Source of the DNA: Chloroflexota bacterium
GTDB lineage: Bacteria; Chloroflexota; Anaerolineae; Anaerolineales; Anaerolineaceae
NCBI GenBank assembly: GCA_019136175.1
Contig: JAGVUS010000407.1
Coordinates: 1-5,337, forward strand
Reading direction: 5' to 3'
DNA: 5,337 nucleotides
Position 1 is the first letter of the stretch. Each line of letters starts with the position of its first letter. This document shows, one piece after another, positions 1-5,337 of this stretch. The notes under the pieces are model-generated. The model ran no database searches. It saw nothing but the letters and a program-made list of their open reading frames with translations, and had not been told where the DNA came from. The translations under genes and the position numbers were made by a program.

Positions 1-1870
1 ACCAGCGGTAGGTTCCGGTGGGGAGTGGTCCATCAATCAGCCATGTATCCGTGTTTCCCGCTGGCATGGTCTGCACCAGGGTGGGAGGGGCGGTACAGGT
101 AGGACCATCCGGACAGTTTTGCAGGCTGGCTGCATAGCTGGTGGCATACGTGCCGTTCCAGCGCAGGATGATGGTATCCTGGTCGGTGGCTGAGACCGGG
201 TATAGGGTGGGGGCAGGCGGGATAGATGTCCGTTCTGATATTTTGATGGAAGATACCGCATTGGAACGAATCCGGTTATCGCGGAGGTCTGAATCTGCTG
301 ATTCAAATGTCTCGTCTGCTCCTGCAAAGTAGGCATTACTCCACATCGTAAGACGGACACTGCTCCCCACGATCAGGGATTCAATGTTATTGTTGCCAAT
401 ATTTGGGAAACCTTCAGGCGGAGCATCGTATTCTCCGATATTCACCAGGGTGCAGGTACCCCGGTAATTGGCGTCTGCAAACAGGGCAACCTGGTTGGAA
501 TTCGGAACACAGGCGGGCGGTGTGATGGTGGAACAATTATTGTTATTGATCATTGGGCGCAGACCGGGAATGTCCAGCGTCATGTTGCCTTCCAAATCCC
601 AGATGCGCAAGCCCAGGTCGATGGGTCCGGTGGGAACCCCGGCAGCGCACAGATCAATTTGCGTGCTGAAAGTGGGCGACGTCAATCGGGAGCCGATCTC
701 GTGCCAGGTGTTATTCCAGCGGGCAATCACCTGGATGCCGGTGATTCCCAGGTTATCCCATGCAGATCCTGAGACGGTCATTACGGGCGTGTTCAGGATG
801 GCGCCAGCTTCCGGCTGGCTGATCGACCCGGTGGGCGGATCGGAGCCGATATTTCCTGAAATATACCAGTCACCCGGAATGCACTCACCACCGTAGGAAG
901 GCCAGTTCCGGGCTTCATTACAGGTGCGCGGGCGACCGCCGTTGACGGCAACATCGGCAAATGTAATATCCACCGAGGGTCCCCAGTACGTGTTCGTGAA
1001 ATATGTAAATACATGAAAATGCAGGTGGTGACCGGTACTGTAACCGGTGTCATCCACGTTGCCAATATATTGACCCTGGCGGATTGGTGCGCCCTGGTAC
1101 CGGATGGAAGCCGGGATGCTGTTTTTTGCCAGGTGGAGGTACAGTTGGTAGGTTGTGGGGTTGGTGGAGGTATCCTTGATGACCAGGTAATTGGAACAGT
1201 TTGGATTGTAATTGTTGCAGCCGTCGTAGAAAACCCAAGTCACTCCTCCGCGCGAAGCCAGCAGGGGGAACATGGTGCCATCGGCAAAATCAAAAGCATA
1301 CCAGCAATCATGATTTATGCAGGAAAAATAAATCAGTTCATGCCCAATGCTGCCTTCCAGCATCTTGGCAGTCCCCGCCCCCCAGGGAAGCTTGTAACCG
1401 CCAATTGCCAGCGGCTCTGCCGTTGCTGCCGCATCTGCTTCCAGCAGGAAGGATGTTTTCAGATCGGCTGAAATCAGGTCGTCCGGCAAGGCATCCAGGC
1501 GGGTTTTCCACTCCGGATCTGGCGGGATGGTCAATTGCCAGGAATCTGCCAGGGTGTGATCAGCCCCCTGCAATTGAGCAATTGCAGGCATGGGTTCTGC
1601 CGCAATCACTTCGGCAGAATCGCGGTTTTCAAAACCCAGCCACAGAAACATGGTTTTCCCATCTTGTGAGACCACTGCATGGTCGATAAATACCCGGTAA
1701 ACGATGAACGCCAGCACATCCAATCGTTCCCCCGCCATTTCCTGGACTGCTTCTGTTACCGCCCCCAAATGGGGAACTGACTCATCCGCCTGCCCCTGCT
1801 GGATGGGACCAGCCGCGAACAATCCTCCCAGCAGCAGAAAACCAAAGAGAAAACGGAGGATGACTCTCAT
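1..1870 (-). CDS. Secreted multidomain M23 metallopeptidase, 3'-partial (downstream paralogue)
   Basis: An unbroken frame runs from ATG at 1870-1868 to the left edge, giving 623 residues plus one base with no stop, so the C-terminus is missing. The start is supported by a signal peptide immediately after it and by the ATGA overlap with the upstream gene. Domains: signal peptide (1-28); N-terminal domain (about 48-145); M23 peptidase (157-288) with candidate ligands H177, D194 and H284, plus H246 (YLHL) and H282; Ig-like (346-446); beta/gamma-crystallin-like (454-546) with FADANYRG and a closing SNAVSS motif; then the start of an Fn3/Ig-like domain with an extra C586/C592 loop absent from the upstream copy. 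The upstream paralogue continues for some 650 residues past this point, so a similar tail with PPC domains may lie outside the window. The likely role is extracellular peptide cross-link hydrolysis; the substrate is unknown. Confidence 0.93.
   Translation of the reverse strand, partial: MRVILRFLFGFLLLGGLFAAGPIQQGQADESVPHLGAVTEAVQEMAGERLDVLAFIVYRVFIDHAVVSQDGKTMFLWLGFENRDSAEVIAAEPMPAIAQLQGADHTLADSWQLTIPPDPEWKTRLDALPDDLISADLKTSFLLEADAAATAEPLAIGGYKLPWGAGTAKMLEGSIGHELIYFSCINHDCWYAFDFADGTMFPLLASRGGVTWVFYDGCNNYNPNCSNYLVIKDTSTNPTTYQLYLHLAKNSIPASIRYQGAPIRQGQYIGNVDDTGYSTGHHLHFHVFTYFTNTYWGPSVDITFADVAVNGGRPRTCNEARNWPSYGGECIPGDWYISGNIGSDPPTGSISQPEAGAILNTPVMTVSGSAWDNLGITGIQVIARWNNTWHEIGSRLTSPTFSTQIDLCAAGVPTGPIDLGLRIWDLEGNMTLDIPGLRPMINNNNCSTITPPACVPNSNQVALFADANYRGTCTLVNIGEYDAPPEGFPNIGNNNIESLIVGSSVRLTMWSNAYFAGADETFESADSDLRDNRIRSNAVSSIKISERTSIPPAPTLYPVSATDQDTIILRWNGTYATSYAASLQNCPDGPTCTAPPTLVQTMPAGNTDTWLIDGPLPTGTYRW
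233..511 (-). other. Beta/gamma-crystallin-like domain, downstream protein
   Basis: Residues 454-546 repeat the two-half pattern: VALFADANYRG with NNNIES, then TMWSNAYFAG with SNAVSSIKI after DSDLRDNRI. The aromatic-x6-Gly opening is present in both halves. The calcium-type closing motifs are again imperfect (N-N-x-x-E-S and S-N-x-x-S-S). The module occupies the same place as in the upstream protein, so it predates the duplication. Confidence 0.75.
1007..1402 (-). other. M23 peptidase domain of the downstream protein
   Basis: The same motif order as in the upstream copy: SIGH (H177), FDFAD (D194), NYLVIKD, YLHL (H246), GQYIG and STGHHLH (H282, H284). The H177-D194 spacing is seventeen residues, two more than in the paralogue, because the cysteine-bearing loop (C184, C189) is longer. 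H187 inside that loop is another possible ligand, but it has no counterpart in the upstream copy. The active-site residues are conserved between copies despite about 42% difference, which suggests both are under selection for catalysis. Confidence 0.88.
1436..1729 (-). other. Uncharacterised N-terminal domain before the M23 domain
   Basis: Residues 48-145 of the downstream protein form a beta-rich stretch with FIVYRVFIDHAVVSQDGKT, a hydrophobic strand (MFLWLGF), then W-x-L-T-I-P-x-D-P-x-W and LPDDLI before a helical-looking segment. Its last third aligns with the first visible residues of the upstream protein (AWKITL, SVPETLI), so both paralogues carry it. I do not recognise a named family. 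Its place between the signal peptide and the protease domain would fit a propeptide or a binding domain; this is inference. Confidence 0.55.
1787..1870 (-). other. Signal peptide of the downstream protein
   Basis: Residues 1-28 have Arg at 2 and 6, a hydrophobic core from about Leu5 to Ala20 rich in Leu, Phe and Gly, and a small-residue end (QGQA before DE) suited to signal peptidase I. There is no lipobox cysteine, so a lipoprotein is unlikely. Cleavage after A28 is the best guess; the earlier FAA is an alternative. Export through Sec is inferred. Confidence 0.8.
1867..1870 (-). promoter_or_regulatory. ATGA stop/start overlap, likely translational coupling
   Basis: On the minus strand the TGA of the upstream gene (1869-1867) shares two bases with the ATG of the downstream gene (1870-1868). 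The bases just before the ATG are pyrimidine-rich (CTCCCCGTTCTTTCCAG) and show no purine-rich Shine-Dalgarno sequence. Reinitiation by ribosomes finishing the upstream gene is therefore the simplest way to start the downstream one. The overlap is seen directly; coupling is inferred. Confidence 0.8.
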
Positions 1871-4800
1871 CTGGAAAGAACGGGGAGGTAATAGGCGTTG
1901 CCGATCAGAGCATGGAGATTGTAACGCACACCTGTTCCAGCCAGGCGGCTGTCGAGCGGAGTGACCTTGAGTAAAAATACTCCCGGCTGGCTGATTGGAA
2001 GGACGATTGCAGCTCCCATCCCCAAGCCCGGTGAGGATGTGCGGGCAAGCAGCTGGCTGCCGGAGGAATCATAGAGTTCCAGGTTCACTGCTGCCCCGCC
2101 GCTGATGGAATCCGCCCGCACCAGCAGGGTTTTGGCTTCCGTGACGGTGATACGGACCCAATCTTCATCGTTGAAACTGCACAGGTTGTGTTCCTGGATG
2201 GTCAGGATTGGCAAAGGCACCGCCCCGGCTGGAAGATCCTCATTGGCATTTTGATCATACCAATCCGGGGTGCAAGTGGATTCCACAACCGTACTGGTGG
2301 AAACCCAGGATGCAATGTTGCCAACATTGTCAATACCGCGCAGCCGGAAAGCAATACTCTGACCAAAGTTTCCAAAAGCCCATTCCCGGGTCTTTGTGGG
2401 GGGGACGGATTGGTCCAGGATTTGCCATGTACCGCCATTGACCTGGTATTCCAATTCAGAATGATTCAACCCGGATTGCCCGTCTGTTACAGACCAGCCA
2501 ACCTGGACTGCGGTGCCGGGGTGGGGGTTGGCAGGAGCTTGAAATGAAGCGGCTGGCGGGGTTCCATCGAGGTTCATGATGATACGCATATCCCCGGATT
2601 GATTACCGGCGACATCCGTCACCCGGGCGTATATGGCACTGCCAATTATTTCGCCAAGTTCCGCCGGAACAACTGGTGCAGACCAGCCATCCGAGCCATC
2701 AGCGTCAGTTCCCAGGTGAATCCAGGAACCAGCTTCCCAATCTGCCGTATGCCAGTAGAAGGATACCTGGCTGATGGTTACGCCATAGGATTGAACGTTG
2801 GCGCTTGCATAAAAATTGCCTTGCGGAGCCCACCCACCGGAACTTGGATTTGTTAGTGCCAATGAAGGACGATTACCTCCACCAATCAGCGAAACCTGGT
2901 AAAAATAATCCTCCCCACCAGCCCCGGGATGATTCCATGCCTGGATGTGGAAATAGTATCTGCCATCGGTGGGCAGGACATAGTTAATCAGCGGGTCCCG
3001 TATGGTGGCATAGACTTCATCGTCCATCATTTCCATCAGCCTGCCGTTGGAATCATACAGGTACAGGACTGCATCCAGATTGGAACCGAGGCTCTGGGCG
3101 TCCACGTTGATGCCGATGACCTGTCCAGCCTGCCCGGTGAAGGTGTAATAATCCAGGTCGCCGGTGGAGCAGATGGTCGCAGAGATGGTCTGCCCCAGTG
3201 TAACCGTGGAGGCGGTTGGCAGGGAATTATTGGAAGTTTCTGCGCAACCTGCCCCAATGGGGGGAGTGGTTGTAATGGACACATGATCCACCAGCCATCC
3301 CTGACCGGTGTTATACCGCCACTCCACCGCATCAAAATGAAAACGGATGCGGACGACCTGGCTGGCATATCCACTGAGGTCAATTGCAGGGCTTTGCGTC
3401 CAGTAATCCGGGGGATCTGCCTGCATTTCATATAAATCTGTAAACCGTCCTCCGTTGACCGAAATCTGCACAATGCGCCGGTCCCAGAAGGGATAATTGC
3501 TTTCGGAATCCATCAGGGTATCAAACCGCAGCCAGGATGAGCCGGCAGGCAGAAGGATGGGAGGTGAGGTCAGATCCCCGCGGAGGATCTCAGGATTATC
3601 GGTATAATAGCCGGATCCATTGTTATAACCAAACACCCGGGAAGAAGAGCCATCCCGCTCAATCTCATAATTCCGCCAGAAGCTGGTGGCAGTCCAGTCG
3701 CTGTTATCCCCCTCAAAATCCGTGGAATACGGCACGGTCTGCTGACCGGGATCGGGCAGGCTGGCGGGTACCACGGTGAAGCTCTTTGTGCCCTGGGCGG
3801 TGCCACCGCTGTTTCTCGCCTGGACGGTAAGGGAATAAGTTCCTGCGGGCAGGGAGCCAATGGACCAGTTGTTCAGGTTATCCCAATTCCGCTGCAAGTT
3901 GACCGGTCCGGTTAATGCAGCAGAAAATTCTGTTGCCGAGCCGCGCCACCAGGAAAAAACCAGCGAATCATTGCTGGTGGGTGTTGTGCTTCCACTGGGG
4001 GAGAGGATATTGTCGAAATTCGGCGCGACGGGTGCAGTTGACCGCGGTTCAACAATCAGGGACGAAAGACGGTTCACTCCACCCAGGCGGTTGTCCGCCA
4101 GGTTGGCATCGCTCCATTCCAGGGCATCCGGGCGACCCACAGTGGAATCGTCGTACAATACAGCCCGCACACTGCCCCCAACAAGGACGGAATCCGTTGC
4201 GTTGTTACCGACTTCACCGAGGCTGTTTGAATAGTACGTTCCCGATGAAAAAAGCTCACAGGCACCCCGATAGCCGGGATCCGAGAATAGTGCAACCTCA
4301 TCGCTGGCAGGCTGGCAGCCGGTGGGCAGTAAACAATTGGCATTGTTGTAAATACCGCGCAAGCCAGGCAAGCCGGGGGAAAGGTTGCCTTCATAATCCC
4401 AGACCCGCAATGCCAAGTCCACAGGACCGTTGGGAATGCCGGACGCGCACAGATCAATGGTGGTGGTAAAGGGATTGGCGGTTTGGGGTGAGCCGATTTC
4501 TCGCCATTTGTCATCCCAGCGGGCAATCACCTGCATTTTTGTGACCGCCCGGTCATCCCATCCCGAACCGGTGACCGTCAACTGGCTGGACTGGAGGACT
4601 GCCCCATGCCAAGGCAAGCCCAGGTCACCAGAAGGCGGGTTTGCCCCAGCGTTGCCAGAGGTGAACCAGTCTCCGTCGTCGTGGCAATCAGGGTACCAAC
4701 CTTCCAGGGATGGGTTGAGTTCGGTTTCAATGCACTGGCGCGGCCTGCCACCATTGATATCCACATCGTCGAAGGTAAAATCCACGGAGGTACCCCAGTT

Positions 4801-5337
4801 GTTATAAAGGCTGGTTGTCACCTGGTAATGGAGGTGATGCCCGGTACTGGCGCCGGTATTATCCGTGTTGCCTATGTATTGTCCTTGGATGACCGGGGTA
4901 TTTAAAACCTTTAAATCTGCTGGGATGGAGTTGTACGCCAGGTGATAGTAAATCTGGTACGTGGTGGGGGATGTGGATGAATCTTTTAAGATTAAATAAT
5001 TGACACAGGTATGATTGTTATTGGGACAGTCCCAGTTATAACTGTAGACTGTTCCACCCTTTGCCGCCAGGATGGGAAACATGGTGCTGTCGGCAAAATC
5101 AAAAGCCCAAAGGCAGGAGGGGCAGTTACCGTATATATATTTATGCCCGATGCTCTGCGTGAGCCGCTTGGAATTTCCGGCAGCCCAGGGCAGCTTATAG
5201 CCGTGGAAAGTCTGTGGTTCAACCGAGATCGCCGGGCTCATATACGTCTCGCGGTGTTCCCTGGTGATCAGGGTCTCCGGTACTGAACTCAGGACATCAT
5301 TCCAGGCTTCATCTGCCTGGAGGGTGATTTTCCATGC
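1867..5337 (-). CDS. Secreted multidomain M23 metallopeptidase, 5'-partial (upstream paralogue)
   Basis: The frame is open from the window edge to a TGA at 1869-1867, giving 1156 visible residues. The Met at 5241 is internal, because the 32 codons before it align with the downstream paralogue; about 110 N-terminal residues, presumably with a signal peptide, lie outside. Domains by visible residue: end of an N-terminal domain (1-40); M23 peptidase (about 45-174) with FDFAD (D80), catalytic-type YYHL (H132) and GHHLH (H168, H170); Ig-like (237-335); beta/gamma-crystallin-like (341-432); Fn3/Ig-like (435-523); immune-inhibitor-A/MAM-like jelly roll (533-689, ending GWLVDHVSI); PPC (698-819); two Ig-like domains (822-1018); second PPC (1022-1146); terminal YLPVLSR. 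Known for M23: zinc endopeptidases that cut peptide cross-links, often in peptidoglycan. Inferred: an extracellular or surface enzyme with binding modules. All 14 visible cysteines fall in plausible pairs. The substrate is unknown, and a non-catalytic adhesin is possible. Confidence 0.93.
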   Translation of the reverse strand, partial: AWKITLQADEAWNDVLSSVPETLITREHRETYMSPAISVEPQTFHGYKLPWAAGNSKRLTQSIGHKYIYGNCPSCLWAFDFADSTMFPILAAKGGTVYSYNWDCPNNNHTCVNYLILKDSSTSPTTYQIYYHLAYNSIPADLKVLNTPVIQGQYIGNTDNTGASTGHHLHYQVTTSLYNNWGTSVDFTFDDVDINGGRPRQCIETELNPSLEGWYPDCHDDGDWFTSGNAGANPPSGDLGLPWHGAVLQSSQLTVTGSGWDDRAVTKMQVIARWDDKWREIGSPQTANPFTTTIDLCASGIPNGPVDLALRVWDYEGNLSPGLPGLRGIYNNANCLLPTGCQPASDEVALFSDPGYRGACELFSSGTYYSNSLGEVGNNATDSVLVGGSVRAVLYDDSTVGRPDALEWSDANLADNRLGGVNRLSSLIVEPRSTAPVAPNFDNILSPSGSTTPTSNDSLVFSWWRGSATEFSAALTGPVNLQRNWDNLNNWSIGSLPAGTYSLTVQARNSGGTAQGTKSFTVVPASLPDPGQQTVPYSTDFEGDNSDWTATSFWRNYEIERDGSSSRVFGYNNGSGYYTDNPEILRGDLTSPPILLPAGSSWLRFDTLMDSESNYPFWDRRIVQISVNGGRFTDLYEMQADPPDYWTQSPAIDLSGYASQVVRIRFHFDAVEWRYNTGQGWLVDHVSITTTPPIGAGCAETSNNSLPTASTVTLGQTISATICSTGDLDYYTFTGQAGQVIGINVDAQSLGSNLDAVLYLYDSNGRLMEMMDDEVYATIRDPLINYVLPTDGRYYFHIQAWNHPGAGGEDYFYQVSLIGGGNRPSLALTNPSSGGWAPQGNFYASANVQSYGVTISQVSFYWHTADWEAGSWIHLGTDADGSDGWSAPVVPAELGEIIGSAIYARVTDVAGNQSGDMRIIMNLDGTPPAASFQAPANPHPGTAVQVGWSVTDGQSGLNHSELEYQVNGGTWQILDQSVPPTKTREWAFGNFGQSIAFRLRGIDNVGNIASWVSTSTVVESTCTPDWYDQNANEDLPAGAVPLPILTIQEHNLCSFNDEDWVRITVTEAKTLLVRADSISGGAAVNLELYDSSGSQLLARTSSPGLGMGAAIVLPISQPGVFLLKVTPLDSRLAGTGVRYNLHALIGNAYYLPVLSR
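1870..1890 (-). other. C-terminal YLPVLSR tag of the upstream protein
   Basis: The last seven residues before the stop are YLPVLSR, placed just after the final PPC domain. From memory, many large secreted proteins of Chloroflexota, Anaerolineae in particular, end in a similar Y/F-L-P-L-x-x-R/K run. The repeated use suggests a sorting or anchoring role, but I know of no proven mechanism. This is the main taxonomic hint in the window. Confidence 0.5.
1900..2274 (-). other. Second PPC-like domain, upstream protein
   Basis: Visible residues 1022-1146 carry CTPDWYDQNAN-ED, HNLCSFNDEDWVRI, VNLELYDSSGSQLL and PGVFLLKVTPL, a more diverged version of the PPC pattern. C1022 and C1053 sit where a disulphide would close the N-terminal strand. 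The domain is followed directly by the terminal tag. Confidence 0.75.
2881..3249 (-). other. First PPC (pre-peptidase C-terminal) domain, upstream protein
   Basis: Visible residues 698-819 have the family pattern: CAE-x-SNNSLPTA, an LGQTISATICSTGDLDYYTF core, SNLDAVLYLYDSNG, a DD pair, and LPTDGRYYFHI. PPC domains are common in secreted bacterial peptidases, where they usually follow the catalytic domain and act in binding or are removed on maturation. C698 and C723 are probably bonded. Confidence 0.85.
3271..3741 (-). other. Immune-inhibitor-A/MAM-like jelly-roll domain, upstream protein
   Basis: Visible residues 533-689 begin YSTDFEG-x-NSDW, continue with LTSPPILLPAGSSWLRFDT, RRIVQISVNGG, AIDLSGYASQVVRIRFHF, and end GQGWLVDHVSI. 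This order of motifs is typical of the beta-sandwich found in M6 (immune inhibitor A) peptidases and in many surface proteins. It probably binds a polymer or protein; no catalytic motif is visible. Confidence 0.7.
4042..4317 (-). other. Beta/gamma-crystallin-like domain, upstream protein
   Basis: Visible residues 341-432 hold two Greek-key-like halves. The first opens VALFSDPGYRG (aromatic, six residues, Gly) and closes NNATDS. The second opens VLYDDSTVG and closes NRLSSLIV after SDANLADNRLG. These match the spacing of beta/gamma-crystallin motifs; the closing N/D-N/D-x-x-S/T-S calcium motif is only partly kept in each half. A disulphide C341-C360 is likely. Calcium binding and structural stabilisation are possible roles, not shown. 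Confidence 0.75.
4816..5205 (-). other. M23 peptidase domain of the upstream protein
   Basis: The domain runs from GYKLPW to the strand after GHHLHYQV. It shows the family order: FDFAD with the zinc-ligand Asp (D80), a strand-loop with GGTVYSY, NYLILKD, YYHL with the second His (H132), GQYIG, then TG-x-STGHHLH carrying the HxH pair (H168, H170). The first zinc His is not at the usual four residues before the Asp. The best candidate is H65 in SIGH, fifteen residues upstream, with a two-cysteine insertion between. All expected catalytic residues are otherwise present, so activity is plausible. Confidence 0.88.

Larger units (their letters stand above)
1..1543 (-). repeat. Tandem gene duplication, unit B
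   Basis: Counterpart of 3829-5337. The units are in direct orientation, with unit-to-unit spacing of about 3.8 kb set by the full length of the upstream gene. Differences are spread along the length, with small insertions in loops, so the duplication is old rather than recent or an assembly artefact. Both ends are cut by the window, so the true extent of homology is greater. Confidence 0.9.
3829..5337 (-). repeat. Tandem gene duplication, unit A
   Basis: This part of the upstream gene encodes the same domain order as 1-1543 in the same orientation: end of the N-terminal domain, M23, Ig-like, crystallin-like and the start of an Fn3/Ig-like domain. Over the M23 region (GYKLPW to GGRPR-x-C) about 94 of 162 aligned residues agree by hand count. 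Short DNA matches such as TCGGCAAAATCAAAAGC also persist. Confidence 0.9.

Noticed and set aside
468..896. Plus-strand open frame antisense to the downstream gene
   Set aside because: It lies opposite conserved Ig-like and crystallin-like coding sequence, has no recognisable domain, and reads as a shadow of the real frame.
1013..1689. Two overlapping plus-strand open frames antisense to the M23 region
   Set aside because: The opposite strand encodes conserved M23 motifs in an unbroken frame; the antisense products have no family features.
1..1866. Downstream gene as a pseudogene, because no complete open frame ends in the window
   Set aside because: Codon-by-codon translation from 1870 to the edge gives 623 residues without a stop or frame change; it is only cut by the window.
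1867..1870. Single gene split by a frameshift at the junction
   Set aside because: The first protein ends after a complete domain with a tag, and the second begins at once with a signal peptide, so these are two genes.
2929..3435. Plus-strand open frame antisense to the PPC and jelly-roll domains
   Set aside because: The minus-strand frame has clear domain motifs here, and the plus-strand protein has no recognisable content.
3036..3473. Alternative minus-strand frame within the upstream gene
   Set aside because: It is out of frame with the PPC domain and rich in Pro, Arg and Ser, as expected of a shifted reading; there is no sign of a programmed frameshift.
3860..4469. Overlapping plus-strand open frames antisense to the crystallin-like region
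   Set aside because: Composition and lack of motifs mark them as shadows; the true frame is conserved between paralogues.
5239..5241. ATG at 5241 as the start of the upstream gene
   Set aside because: The frame stays open to the window edge, and the 32 preceding codons align with residues 110-141 of the downstream paralogue; no signal peptide follows this Met.
1..5337. CRISPR array, tRNA or rRNA, insertion sequence
   Set aside because: No short regularly spaced repeats, RNA-like segments, transposase motifs or terminal inverted repeats were seen; the whole length is accounted for by coding sequence.

Overview
The window is wall-to-wall coding on the minus strand. It holds two adjacent, paralogous genes for very large secreted multidomain proteins built around an M23 (LytM/lysostaphin-type) metallopeptidase domain. 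Neither gene is complete. The upstream gene (5337 to 1867) enters from the right edge without its start codon. The downstream gene (1870 to 1) starts inside the window and runs off the left edge. They overlap by four bases (ATGA), so they look like a translationally coupled pair within one transcription unit. There is no non-coding stretch, RNA gene, mobile element or CRISPR array.

The two proteins align over everything they share: an uncharacterised N-terminal beta-rich region, the M23 domain, an Ig-like domain, a beta/gamma-crystallin-like Greek-key domain and a fibronectin-III/Ig-like domain. Hand alignment of the M23 region gives about 58% identity, so this is an old tandem duplication. 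Beyond the shared part, the upstream protein carries an immune-inhibitor-A/MAM-like jelly-roll domain, two pre-peptidase C-terminal (PPC) domains flanking two Ig-like domains, and a short terminal tag ending YLPVLSR.

The domain mix, the even and paired cysteines, the signal peptide and a C-terminal tag of the YLPL-x-x-R kind suggest a Chloroflexota bacterium, probably of the Anaerolineae. This is inference from protein style; there is no taxonomic marker gene in the window. A role in cutting peptidoglycan or peptide cross-bridges, or in adhering to other cells or polymers outside the cell, is the natural reading. The substrate cannot be told from sequence.

The most interesting points are an M23 zinc site whose usual H-x3-D spacing is broken by a cysteine-bearing insertion in both copies, the crystallin-like module joined to a peptidase, the cysteine pattern conserved as pairs, and the coupled tandem arrangement itself.
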